Shown here: positions 8,745 to 16,901 of the stretch, in pieces
How the letters are laid out: each line of letters opens with the position of its first letter
Position numbering within the stretch: position 1 is the stretch's first letter
NCBI RefSeq assembly: GCF_001570765.1
Contig: NZ_BCSH01000048.1
Location: forward strand, 1-64,000
Direction: 5' to 3'
Source of the DNA: Nocardiopsis listeri NBRC 13360
Lineage (GTDB): Bacteria > Actinomycetota > Actinomycetes > Streptosporangiales > Streptosporangiaceae
Length of the DNA: 64,000 nucleotides
The notes under the pieces: generated by a model
Databases searched by the model: none
What the model was told of the DNA's origin: nothing
The model's input: the letters and a program-made list of their open reading frames with translations, nothing else
Made by a program: the position numbers and the translations under genes

Positions 8745-9257
8745 TCAGTGGTTCCTTCGCACGTCGACGCGAGTGAGCATGGAGTGTCGGGCGGATTCGG
8801 TGAGGTCGAAGACGACCTGCATGGTGAGGGCCCGGATCCGATGCCCGTCCCAGGTCCAGGAGAAATCCCAGTACACGCAGTTCCGTTCGACCAGAGCGAG
8901 TCCGCTGTGCACCGCGTCGGGTTCCAGGCGTGGGTAAGTGATGCTGGTGCTGCGGCGGGGCCCTTCGTCGGTGACGTACAGGTGCGGCAACAGCGGGCGG
9001 GTCTGGTCCAGCACGAGTCGGACGGTGCCGCCGGACAGACCAGAGCGCGAGTGACGGTGGGCGTTGTCGACCAGGACACGGGTGACCTGGATCAACGGAC
9101 GTGCGTGATCGGGCAGTACGGTGCGACACCAGTTGGCCAGGGGTACGGAGGGGCAGGTGTGGCCCAGGAGAACTCCGTGCCTGTTCGGGTCCGCAAAGTG
9201 CAGTTTGTGCGGGTAAGGCTGCTCTGGCGTGGCCGAGTCAGGGTGGATATCCTGCAT
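8745..9257 (-). CDS. ATP-binding protein, HATPase_c_2 / anti-sigma-like
   Basis: Histidine-kinase-like ATPase domain protein, 170 aa, of the kind that accompanies XRE/DUF397 pairs in streptomycetes and relatives. The N box is visible (VLVDNAHRHSRSG, about residue 70) and a G1-like motif follows (VTDEGPRRS, about residue 106). There is no phosphoacceptor domain, so a serine-kinase anti-sigma or partner-binding role is more likely than a two-component sensor. The ATG at 9257 is preferred because GAGGTGA sits 5 nt before it; a GTG at 9266 lacks a site. It is divergent from the XRE gene at 9517. Confidence 0.75.
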   Translation of the reverse strand: MQDIHPDSATPEQPYPHKLHFADPNRHGVLLGHTCPSVPLANWCRTVLPDHARPLIQVTRVLVDNAHRHSRSGLSGGTVRLVLDQTRPLLPHLYVTDEGPRRSTSITYPRLEPDAVHSGLALVERNCVYWDFSWTWDGHRIRALTMQVVFDLTESARHSMLTRVDVRRNH

Positions 9258-9454
9258 TCGTCTCACCTCAGGTGGTTCGGGGTGGGTTCACAGCCCCGGC
9301 GTGGCCACTTTCTGTTTCGGCCCCGGGGTTTTCATGCACCGAGACATCCCGGCTTTCTGAATCAAACCGAGCGACCTCAGGCGGCGATCCTTACCTTGCC
9401 TGAACTGCGGATATGCGGTCCAGGCAAGGGCAGCATCCGGTGCGGAACCGGTTG

Positions 9455-9506
9455 AACCACAAACAGTTTTCTTGCGACTAGCCCCACGCCTAGCGATGTT
9501 GTGGTT
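9455..9506. promoter_or_regulatory. Inverted repeat upstream of XRE regulator
   Basis: AACCACAA at 9455-9462 and TTGTGGTT at 9499-9506 are exact inverted copies separated by 36 bp, ending 10 bp before the ATG of the XRE gene. The placement suits an autoregulatory site. The ATG itself lacks an obvious ribosome site, so the transcript may be nearly leaderless. Confidence 0.4.
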
Positions 9507-9516
9507 TTCTGTTGTC

Positions 9517-10335
9517 ATGACAAAGAAAAAGGTAGTAAACGAAGCCGCCGTATCACTTTTTGCCCGAGAAATGTTCCTTAAGAGATCTTCGTCCGGATTG
9601 TCACAGAAAGAGTTCGGTGGAATCATTGGTGTGTCCGGACAACAGGTTGGCGCGATCGAACGCCTCGAACGACCTCCGACCAGGCAGTTCGCGGAGCTGT
9701 TAGATGGGAAGTTGGGGACCGGCGACTACTTCCAAGAGCTTTGGTCATCAACAAAACTTCTAGGGCACAGGCGTTCACTGCCGAAGTACATCGACTTGGA
9801 ATCGAAGGCGGTGAGCATCAGCCACTTCCACCCTCAACTGGTCCCGGCACTACTCCAGACCGAGGACTACGCCCAGGCCATCCTGCGCGCCGGATTCCCC
9901 CCAAAACCCCACTATGAGGTCGCGGAACTCTTGGACGCTCGAATGCGCCGCCAGGAACTTCTCGACAGGTCAGATCCACCACTGATGCGCTTCGTCATCG
10001 ACGAGGCGGTCCTCTGGCGCTCCGTCGGGAGCGACGGGACCATGCGAGCTCAGTGGGCGAAGATCCTGGAGAGGCTGGACCACCCCTTCATGACCTTCCA
10101 AGTGATCCCCTACGATCAGGGCGCTTACTCGGCGATGGAGGGAGGGTTCACCGTCCTCGCCTTGTCAGCGGTCGACTCGGTCCTGTACTCAGAAAACGCG
10201 CAGACAGGCCAGATCTACAATGATCCACAGGTGGTCGCGGACGCCACCGGTAGGTTCAACTCGTTGATGGCGGTCGCACTGTCTCCTTCAGCGAGCAAGA
10301 GCTATCTTTTCGATCGGCGGAAGGAAATTGAGTGA
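9517..10335 (+). CDS. XRE-family regulator with DUF5753 (Scr1-type)
   Basis: Helix-turn-helix regulator of 272 aa. The HTH is at about residues 25-55 (GLSQKEFGGIIGVSGQQVGAIE). The remainder is the DUF5753 sensor domain, recognised by the HFHPQLVPALLQTEDYAQAI and FVIDEAVLWR segments. The family is the regulatory partner of small DUF397 proteins. The ATG at 9517 is used; an in-frame GTG 45 nt upstream is unlikely. The first 200 bp are clearly richer in A and T than neighbouring genes (AAA and GTA codons), a hint of acquisition by transfer. The gene overlaps the DUF397 gene as GTGA. Confidence 0.85.
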   Translation: MTKKKVVNEAAVSLFAREMFLKRSSSGLSQKEFGGIIGVSGQQVGAIERLERPPTRQFAELLDGKLGTGDYFQELWSSTKLLGHRRSLPKYIDLESKAVSISHFHPQLVPALLQTEDYAQAILRAGFPPKPHYEVAELLDARMRRQELLDRSDPPLMRFVIDEAVLWRSVGSDGTMRAQWAKILERLDHPFMTFQVIPYDQGAYSAMEGGFTVLALSAVDSVLYSENAQTGQIYNDPQVVADATGRFNSLMAVALSPSASKSYLFDRRKEIE

Positions 10336-10508
10336 ATACTCCGGACGGCTACCACAAATCTTCTTACAGCGGCCACTCTGGCGACTGTGTAGAGGTCCGC
10401 GAGGGAGTCATCACGTCGATACGCGACACACAGAACCGCGAGGCCGGATGTTTGGGCTTCAAAGCCCAAGAGTGGGCCGCTCTCCTGCGTAGCCTGCGCA
10501 CGAACTAG
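10332..10508 (+). CDS. DUF397 domain protein
   Basis: A 58-aa protein that begins inside the XRE stop codon (GTGA overlap), with GGAAGGAA 5 nt upstream. It shows the whole DUF397 pattern: HKSSYSG near the N-terminus, then GDCVEV, SIRDTQNRE, and a C-terminal FKAQEWAALLRSLR. Family members act with Scr1-type XRE regulators, probably as a small antitoxin-like or co-regulatory partner; the mechanism is not established. The gene ends in TAG and is followed by a strong hairpin. Confidence 0.85.
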   Translation: MNTPDGYHKSSYSGHSGDCVEVREGVITSIRDTQNREAGCLGFKAQEWAALLRSLRTN

Positions 10509-10518
10509 CGCTGAACAG

Positions 10519-10555
10519 AATCGGTCCCCGCCAATCATAGTGGCGGGGACCGATT
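10519..10555. terminator. Bidirectional terminator, 15-bp stem
   Basis: AATCGGTCCCCGCCA (10519-10533) pairs perfectly with 10541-10555 around a 7-nt loop. It separates the rightward XRE-DUF397 operon from the leftward CRISPR array 2 and can serve both. Confidence 0.8.
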
Positions 10556-10619
10556 GTGTTTCAGGTTACTGATCAACGCTCTTCGTGGCCAGGACCCACG
10601 CACCACGCACAACTTCATG

Positions 10620-11867
10620 GGTCCATCCCCGCGTGCGCGGGGAGCAGCCCACCACGATCATCGGGTCCCGAGGCACCGTGGGACCATCCCCGCGTGCGCG
10701 GGGAGCAGGGGTTCTCCCGTACCGGAGGACCCCCGACCCCGGGACCATCCCCGCGTGCGCGGGGAGCAGCTCCCGAGGTCGGCGACGTCGGCGGTTACGG
10801 CGGGACCATCCCCGCGTGCGCGGGGAGCAGCACCATCCCCGACGCTGCCGCGTTCCTGTCCTGGGTCCATCCCCGCGTGCGCGGGGAGCAGTAGGGTCCC
10901 GATCAACGAGCTGCCCCGCCACGGGGTCCATCCCCGCGTGCGCGGGGAGCAGTTGTGTTCGGGGGCGGCCGGCGGCTCTGTGCGGGGTCCATCCCCGCGT
11001 GCGCGGGGAGCACGGCGGTCTCGTGGTCTTGGACGAGGCGGGCGAGGGTCCATCCCCGCGTGCGCGGGGAGCAGACGTGGGCGGACGTGACGGGGAAACC
11101 CGCCGAGGGTCCATCCCCGCGTGCGCGGGGAGCAGACCGTCGAAGAGGCCGCGATGTCGATGGCGCGGGGTCCATCCCCGCGTGCGCGGGGAGCAGGTTC
11201 CTTCCTGCGGTGGCGGGGTGGGGCGGCCGGGTCCATCCCCGCGTGCGCGGGGAGCAGCGTCCTCCGGAATTACGAGGCCGTCCGCCTCCGGGTCCATCCC
11301 CGCGTGCGCGGGGAGCAGCTTGATGATCGCGGTGGTCATGCCGCGGCGTCGGGTCCATCCCCGCGTGCGCGGGGAGCAGTCCAGGCAGCACGCACGCAAG
11401 AAGCTGTGCATGGGTCCATCCCCGCGTGCGCGGGGAGCAGCCGGACTACCGGCCACCGAGCTGGTAGGCCTTGGGTCCATCCCCGCGTGCGCGGGGAGCA
11501 GTTCACCAGTCGCCGGTTCTCCACCTCACGCCGGGGTCCATCCCCGCGTGCGCGGGGAGCAGAACTCCTCCGACAGCTCCGTCTCGCGGGCCGCAGGTCC
11601 ATCCCCGCGTGCGCGGGGAGCAGCCCTCGAAGGGGCGATAAAAGGGGTGGGGCGGGGGTCCATCCCCGCGTGCGCGGGGAGCAGTCGGTGGTCGAGGGCG
11701 AGTCACCCCCGGAGGGGGGTCCATCCCCGCGTGCGCGGGGAGCAGTGAAGAGGGGTGGAGCGCGACGGATGAGGGAGGGGTCCATCCCCGCGTGCGCGGG
11801 GAGCAGTCTGCCGAGGGCCAAGAGGGTTTGTCGACCCTGGGTCCATCCCCGCGTGCGCGGGGAGCAG
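10620..11867 (-). CRISPR. CRISPR array 2, type I-E-like, 21 repeats
   Basis: There are 21 repeats at an exact 61-bp period, starting at 10620 and then every 61 bp to 11840, giving 20 spacers. The core is the same as in array 1, but the repeats end in GAGCAG. The single exception is the repeat at 10986, which ends in GAGCAC like array 1 and precedes a spacer (11014-11046) identical to array-1 spacer 7881-7913. Three repeats near the leader-distal end (10681, 10742, 10803) begin GGACC instead of GGTCC. The leader is on the right, so transcription runs leftward and stops at the hairpin at 10519-10555. Confidence 0.98.
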
Positions 11868-11942
11868 TCACTGACCTGCGGGTTTACCCACGCCAAGTGC
11901 CCGAATCTGCAACTAGTCGAGAAACAGACAAAACAGACACCC
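11868..11942 (-). promoter_or_regulatory. CRISPR leader 2
   Basis: Contains the 43-bp block at 11900-11942 shared with leader 1 (41 of 43 identical) and the CTGACCTG element 4-5 bp from the first repeat. The palindrome of leader 1 is broken here (CAACTAGTCG). The rhamnulokinase stop lies 71 bp beyond. Confidence 0.8.
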
Positions 11943-12013
11943 ACCCTCCTTCATGCTCCGGAAAGAGTCACACAGGTCCCCTCCGGGCACAAGGTGACCA
12001 GGAAATCCACCGA

Positions 12014-13495
12014 TCACCGCGCTTCCTCCGGCCAGAGGAAGCGTTGAGCCCTTTCCCAGACAACACTCTCTCCTTCCGGCCGGTAAGTGTGGGTTTCGAA
12101 CGAATCCGCGACCACCCGACGCAGCTCGGACAATCCCCCTTCAACGGCACCCACCGCACGGGCCTGCACCAACAGGTTCCCCACGGCCGTTCCCTCGGCC
12201 GGGCCCGCCACCACCGGCAATCCGGTGGCCTCGGCGGTGAGCCCGCACAGCAACGTGTTCCGCGCCCCTCCCCCGACGACGTGCACCACCTCGACTTCCC
12301 GGCCGGAAAGCGCGACGGCCTGGCGCACGGCTCGTCGATAAGCAAGGGCAAGGGAGTCCAGTACGCATCGGACCACCTGGACAGGGTCGTTCGGCACTGG
12401 TTGTCCGGTCTCGGTGGCGAACTCGACGATCCTGGCCGGCATGTCCCCCGGAGGCGCAAATCGGGGATCGTCCACGTCCACCACACACCTCAGCCCTGGC
12501 AGACGCGCCGCCCGCTCCAGCAGATCGGCCAGATCCACGTCCAGGCCCCGGGCCCACCAAACACGCAGGGACTCCTGCAACAACCACAGCCCCGTCACGT
12601 TGCGCAGGTAGCGCACAGTCCCGTCCACGCCCAGCTCATTGGTGAAGTTCGCCTGTCTCCCCTCTTCGGAGAGCACCGGCCGGTCCGACTCCACCCCGAC
12701 CAACGACCATGTTCCCGAGGAAATGTAGGCGAAGCGCGACGTACGCGCGGGCACGGCGACCACTGCGGACGCCGTGTCATGGGAGCCCACCGCCACCAAG
12801 GACGTTCCACCCCCGGGCAGTGGCCCGACGATGTGACCGGGCTCGACCAAGTCGGGAAGCAGGCTCCGCGCGGGAACCTCGAAGGTGTCCGCCAACAGCT
12901 TCAGACAAGGATCGGCCCAACGACGCTCGCGCACGTCCACCAGGCCCGTGGTGGAGGCGTTGGTCAGCTCCGCCACCTTGCGACCGGTCAACCAGCACCC
13001 GAACAGGTCGGGGATCAGAAGCAGGTCGCGCGCGATCGAGAGCTGGACGCTTCCAGCGGAGGCCACAAGCTGGAAGAGGGTGTTGAAGGGCTGCACCTGT
13101 AGCCCGTTGACGGCGTACAGCTCCTCGGCGGAAAGGTGCTCGAACACCCGCTCGGGCACACCGTCGGTGCGCCGGTCGCGGTAGTGGACGGGGCTGCCCA
13201 GCAGCGCGCCTTCGGCGTCGAGCAGTCCGTGGTCCACGGCCCAGGAGTCGATACCGACGGAGGCGAGTGGGCCATGGGCCCGAACCGCTTCCTCCAATCC
13301 GGCGAGGGCCCCGGAGTACAGCGACAACACGTCCCAGTGCAGCCGCTCACCACCCTTGAAGGGCACGGCCACCGGGGTATTGGCGAACCGTGCGGTCTCC
13401 TCGGTGCGCAGGACACCGTCGCGCAGGTGGCCGGTGATCACTCGACCGCTGGAGGCTCCCAGGTCGATCGCGGCGTGCGGTCCCACCGCGCTCAC
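12014..13495 (-). CDS. rhaB: L-rhamnulokinase
   Basis: Phosphorylates L-rhamnulose at C1 with ATP in the cytoplasm. The protein is 493 aa, a usual length, with the FGGY kinase fold: AAIDLGASSGRV at residues 8-19 (phosphate loop), GIDSWAVDHGL near 82 with the catalytic Asp, GSHDTASAV near 249, and VVGGGARNTLLC near 413. The GTG start overlaps the stop of the aldolase gene as GTGA, so coupling is likely; no separate ribosome site is seen. It is the last gene of the rhaI-rhaD/E-rhaB operon. Its 3' end abuts the leader of CRISPR array 2. Confidence 0.92.
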   Translation of the reverse strand: MSAVGPHAAIDLGASSGRVITGHLRDGVLRTEETARFANTPVAVPFKGGERLHWDVLSLYSGALAGLEEAVRAHGPLASVGIDSWAVDHGLLDAEGALLGSPVHYRDRRTDGVPERVFEHLSAEELYAVNGLQVQPFNTLFQLVASAGSVQLSIARDLLLIPDLFGCWLTGRKVAELTNASTTGLVDVRERRWADPCLKLLADTFEVPARSLLPDLVEPGHIVGPLPGGGTSLVAVGSHDTASAVVAVPARTSRFAYISSGTWSLVGVESDRPVLSEEGRQANFTNELGVDGTVRYLRNVTGLWLLQESLRVWWARGLDVDLADLLERAARLPGLRCVVDVDDPRFAPPGDMPARIVEFATETGQPVPNDPVQVVRCVLDSLALAYRRAVRQAVALSGREVEVVHVVGGGARNTLLCGLTAEATGLPVVAGPAEGTAVGNLLVQARAVGAVEGGLSELRRVVADSFETHTYRPEGESVVWERAQRFLWPEEAR

Positions 13496-15528
13496 CGCAG
13501 GAAGGCGGCGGCGACCCCGCCGTCGACGGGCACGTGCAGGCCGGTGGTGTGCGACAGCTCCCCCGCGCTGAGCGCGAACACCGCGTTGGCCACGTGTTCG
13601 GGCAGCACCTCACGACCGAGGAGGGTGCGCTTGGCGTAGAAGGCGCCCAGCTCCTCTTCGGGAACCCCGTACACCTTGGCCCGCTGGGCGCCCCACCCGC
13701 CGGCGAAGATCCCCGAGCCGCGCACCACCCCGTCCGGGTTGACGCCGTTGACCCGGATGCCGTGCTCGCCCAGCTCGGCGGCGAGTAGGCGCACCTGGTG
13801 CGCCTGGTCGGCCTTGACGGCGGAGTAGGCGATGTTCTTGGGCCCGGCGAACACCGCGTTCTTGGAGGCGATGTAGACGATGTCGCCACCCATGTCCTGC
13901 TCGATCATCAGGCGCGCGGCCTCGCGGGAGACCAGGAAGGAGCCCTTGGCCATGACGTCGTGCTGTAGGTCCCAGTCGCGTTCGGTGGTCTCCAGCAGCG
14001 GCTTGGAGATGGACAGTCCGGCGTTGTTGACCACCAGGTCCACCCCGCCGAAGGCCAGGACGGCGGCGCGCGACGCCTCGGCCACGGCGTCGGCGTCGCT
14101 CACGTCGCAGCCGACCCCGACGGCGGTGTCGGCACCGCCGAGCTCGGCCGCGACCTCGGCGGCCTGGTCGGCGTCCAGGTCGGAGACGACCACGCAGGCG
14201 CCTTCGGCGGCCAGGCGGGTGGCGATGGCCTTGCCGATACCGCTCGCGGCACCGGTGACCAGGGCGACTCGGCCGGCCAGGGGTTTGGGCGCGGGCAGCC
14301 GCTTGAGCTTGGCCTCCTCCAGCGCCCAGTACTCGATGCGGAACTTCTCCGACTCCTCGATGGGTCGGTAGGTGGACACGGCCTCGGCGCCGCGCATCAC
14401 GTTGATGGCGTTGACGTAGAACTCGCCGGCCACGCGCGCGGTCTTGGCGTCCTTGCCGAAGGAGAACATGCCCACCCCGGGCACCAGGACGATGGCCGGG
14501 TCGGCGCCGCGCATGGCCGGGCTGTCCGCGGCGGCGTGGCGTTCGTAGTAGGCGCGGTAGTCCTGCCGGTACTCCCGGTGGAGTTCGCGCAGGCGCTCGA
14601 CGACCTGCTCCAGGGGCGCGGTGGCGGGCAGGTCCAGCACCAGGGGGCGGACCTTGGTGCGCAGGAAGTGGTCGGGGCAGGAGGTGCCCAGCGCGGCCAG
14701 TCGGGGGTGTTCGACGCGGGCGAGGAAGTCCAGGACCTCGTCGCTGTCGGTGTAGTGGCCGATCTGTCGGTGGTCGGTGGAGGCCAGACCACGGATCACC
14801 GGGGCCAGGGCGGCGGCGCGCCGGGCGCGTTCGGTCTCGGGCAGCGCCTGGTACCCGTCCAGGACCGGACCGAAGGGGTCGGGGCGGCCGCGTTCGGCGA
14901 GGAAGGTCTCGGCGGTGCGGATCACCTCCAGGGAGTTGGCCTGACACCGCTCGCTGGTCTCGCCCCAGGTGGTGATGCCGTGTCCGCCCAGGATCGCGCC
15001 GATGGCGTTCGGGTTCTCCTGGGCGATGCGGGCGATGTCCAGCCCGAGTTGGAATCCGGGCCTGCGCCAGGGCACCCACACCACGCGGTCGCCGAAGCAC
15101 TCGCGGGTCAGTCGTTCGCCGTCGGCGGCGGTGGCCAGCGCGATCCCGGAGTCGGGGTGCAGGTGGTCCACGTGCGCGGCGCGCACCAAGGCGTGCATGG
15201 CGGTGTCGATGGAGGGCGCGGCCCCGCCCTTGCCGAAGAGACAGTGGTCGAAGGCGGCGACCATCTCGTCCTCGCGCTCCTCGCCCGGGTAGACGCCGGC
15301 GAGGGCGCGCAGGCGGTCCAGGCGCAGGACGGCCAGACCGTCCTCGGTGAGGGTCCCCAGGTCGCCCCCGGAACCCTTGACCCACAGCACGTCGACGGGT
15401 CGGCCGGTGACGGGGTCGATGGCGCCGCCCTCGGCGGAGGTGTTGCCACCCGCGTAGTTGGTGTTACGCGGGTCGGCACCGAGAGCGTTACTGCGCGCGA
15501 TGAGCTGGGCGACGACGGGATCGGACAC
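13492..15528 (-). CDS. rhaD: Bifunctional rhamnulose-1-phosphate aldolase / lactaldehyde dehydrogenase
   Basis: Fusion of 678 aa. Residues 1 to about 400 are a class II aldolase that splits rhamnulose 1-phosphate into dihydroxyacetone phosphate and L-lactaldehyde (metal ligands in HLHPDSGIAL and GGHGITTWG). Residues about 425-678 are a short-chain dehydrogenase (VTGAASGIGKA, NNAGLS, and YSAVK with the catalytic Tyr and Lys) that would oxidise lactaldehyde to lactate. The GTG at 15528 is preferred because AGGGAA is 6 nt upstream and LIARSN then falls where relatives have it. An ATG at 15588 overlaps the isomerase stop as ATGA and is a real alternative. The fusion is also known as RhaDE/RhaEW. 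Confidence 0.9.
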   Translation of the reverse strand: MSDPVVAQLIARSNALGADPRNTNYAGGNTSAEGGAIDPVTGRPVDVLWVKGSGGDLGTLTEDGLAVLRLDRLRALAGVYPGEEREDEMVAAFDHCLFGKGGAAPSIDTAMHALVRAAHVDHLHPDSGIALATAADGERLTRECFGDRVVWVPWRRPGFQLGLDIARIAQENPNAIGAILGGHGITTWGETSERCQANSLEVIRTAETFLAERGRPDPFGPVLDGYQALPETERARRAAALAPVIRGLASTDHRQIGHYTDSDEVLDFLARVEHPRLAALGTSCPDHFLRTKVRPLVLDLPATAPLEQVVERLRELHREYRQDYRAYYERHAAADSPAMRGADPAIVLVPGVGMFSFGKDAKTARVAGEFYVNAINVMRGAEAVSTYRPIEESEKFRIEYWALEEAKLKRLPAPKPLAGRVALVTGAASGIGKAIATRLAAEGACVVVSDLDADQAAEVAAELGGADTAVGVGCDVSDADAVAEASRAAVLAFGGVDLVVNNAGLSISKPLLETTERDWDLQHDVMAKGSFLVSREAARLMIEQDMGGDIVYIASKNAVFAGPKNIAYSAVKADQAHQVRLLAAELGEHGIRVNGVNPDGVVRGSGIFAGGWGAQRAKVYGVPEEELGAFYAKRTLLGREVLPEHVANAVFALSAGELSHTTGLHVPVDGGVAAAFLR

Positions 15529-15584
15529 GGTGTTTCCCTGTTCGGTGTCGTGGTGTGACGATGGTGTCGGACGGTCGATGCCGG

Positions 15585-16748
15585 TCATGCGCCCCATCCG
15601 GCCTGGGTTCCGCCCTTGCGTTCGGCGGCGACCCGCTCCCCGTATCCGGAGGCGGCGTGGGCGGCCATGGGGTCGGGGTGCAGCCCCTGTTCCTCGCGCA
15701 ACCCGGCCAGGAGGGGGCGAACGTCGGTGTTGTAGGCGTCCATCAACGCGGCGTTGGCGCCCAGCACGTCGCCCGATGCCTGCGCGGCGGCCAGGGCCTC
15801 GGCGTCCACGAGCAGGGCCTTGGCGGTGGCCTCCTGCACGTTCATCACCGAGCGGATCTGGCCGGCGATCTTGGGTTCGATGTTGTGGCACTGGTCGAGC
15901 ATGAACGCGACCTCGGTGTCGGTGGCCAAGGCGCCGCCGCGCACCACCTCGTACATGATGCGGAAGAGTTGGAAGGGGTCGGCGGCACCGACCATGAGGT
16001 CGTCGTCGGCGTAGAAGCGCGAGTTGAAGTCGAAGGCGCCGAGCTTGCCGGCGCGTAGCAGGAACGCGACGATGAACTCGATGTTGGTGTGCGCGGCGTG
16101 GTGTCCGGTGTCCACGCACACCACGGCCCGCTCGCCCAACTCCAGGCAGTGGGCGTGGGCGGTGCCCCAGTCGGGGACGTCGGTGGCGTAGAAGGCGGGT
16201 TCGAAGAGCTTGTACTCCAGCAGGATCCGCTGGTCGCCGGCCAATCGGTCGTAGACCTCGCGCAGCGCCTCGGCGAGACGGTCCTGGCGGGCGCGCAGGT
16301 CGTCCTGGCCGGGGTAGTTGGTGCCGTCGGCGAACCAGAGCTTGAGGTCGCGCGAGCCGGTGGCGTCCATGACGTCGACGCATTCCAGCAGGTGGTCGAT
16401 GGCCTTGCGGCGCACGCGGGCGTCGGGGTTGGTGACGCTGCCGAGCCGGTAGTCGTCGTCCTGGAAGACGTTGGCGTTGATGGTGCCGATGGCGATGCCC
16501 AGGTCGCGGGCGTGTGCGGCCAGGGCGGCGTAGTCGTCCACCTCGTCCCAGGGGATGTGCAGGGCGACGGTGGGGGCGGCGCCGGTGTGGCGGTGCACTT
16601 CGGCGGCGTCGGCGATCTTCTCCCAGGGGTCGCGGGGCACCCCGGGTTGCGCGAACACCTTGAACCGGGTCCCGGAGTTGCCGAAGGCCCAGGAGGGGAG
16701 CTCGATGTGCTGGCGGCGCAGGACGGCGAGGGTGTCCGGTGTGACCAC
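15585..16748 (-). CDS. rhaI: L-rhamnose isomerase
   Basis: Converts L-rhamnose to L-rhamnulose. The protein is 387 aa, in the xylose-isomerase-like TIM-barrel family found in actinobacteria and pseudomonads. Metal and substrate motifs are visible: EYKLFEPAFY, CVDTGHHAAHTNIE, GAFDFNSRFYADDD and MLDQCHNIEPK. The GTG at 16748 is chosen because GGAG lies about 9 nt upstream. An upstream ATG at 16808 would put the operator inside the coding sequence. It is the first gene of the catabolic operon. Confidence 0.9.
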   Translation of the reverse strand: MVTPDTLAVLRRQHIELPSWAFGNSGTRFKVFAQPGVPRDPWEKIADAAEVHRHTGAAPTVALHIPWDEVDDYAALAAHARDLGIAIGTINANVFQDDDYRLGSVTNPDARVRRKAIDHLLECVDVMDATGSRDLKLWFADGTNYPGQDDLRARQDRLAEALREVYDRLAGDQRILLEYKLFEPAFYATDVPDWGTAHAHCLELGERAVVCVDTGHHAAHTNIEFIVAFLLRAGKLGAFDFNSRFYADDDLMVGAADPFQLFRIMYEVVRGGALATDTEVAFMLDQCHNIEPKIAGQIRSVMNVQEATAKALLVDAEALAAAQASGDVLGANAALMDAYNTDVRPLLAGLREEQGLHPDPMAAHAASGYGERVAAERKGGTQAGWGA

Positions 16749-16795
16749 GATGGGGGCTCCGTTCGGTGGGGTGGGATCGCGGAGCTCGCGATCAT

Positions 16796-16807
16796 TGAAT
16801 CGTTTCA
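16796..16807. promoter_or_regulatory. LacI-type operator before rhaI
   Basis: TGAATCGTTTCA lies inside the larger inverted repeat TTGAATCGTTTCATTCAA (16795-16812), just downstream of the predicted promoter and 48 bp before the GTG start. A repressor bound here would block transcription of rhaI-rhaD-rhaB. Confidence 0.6.
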
Positions 16808-16822
16808 TTCAAGTATCGTCGA

Positions 16823-16851
16823 AGCTATCCCGGCACTTGGAAGGGTGTCAA
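16823..16851 (-). promoter_or_regulatory. Promoter of the rhaI-rhaD-rhaB operon
   Basis: On the minus strand a perfect TTGACA (16851-16846) is followed after 18 bp by TAGCTT (about 16827-16822). The predicted start then falls at or next to the operator at 16796-16807. A second operator candidate (TACAACGTTTTA, 16875-16886) lies just upstream of the -35. Confidence 0.5.
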
Positions 16852-16874
16852 CGGTCACCTTTATTCACCCTGGT

Positions 16875-16886
16875 TACAACGTTTTA
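16875..16886. promoter_or_regulatory. Second candidate LacI-type operator upstream of rhaI
   Basis: TACAACGTTTTA keeps the AACGTT core and shares 9 of 12 positions with the symmetrical form TGAAACGTTTCA. The two sites are centred about 79 bp apart and could allow looping. It is weaker than the promoter-proximal site. Confidence 0.35.
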
Positions 16887-16901
16887 CCCATCAAGCCGAA
16901 A

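Noticed and set aside
10554-12047. Open frames of up to 387 residues across CRISPR array 2
   Set aside because: Same cause as in array 1. No stop codons occur in the GC-rich repeat, so frames stay open without coding meaning.
13610-15385. 591-residue frame and other long arginine/proline-rich frames over metabolic genes
   Set aside because: They overlap recognised enzymes in other phases and have the R/P/G/A-rich composition of off-frame high-GC DNA.
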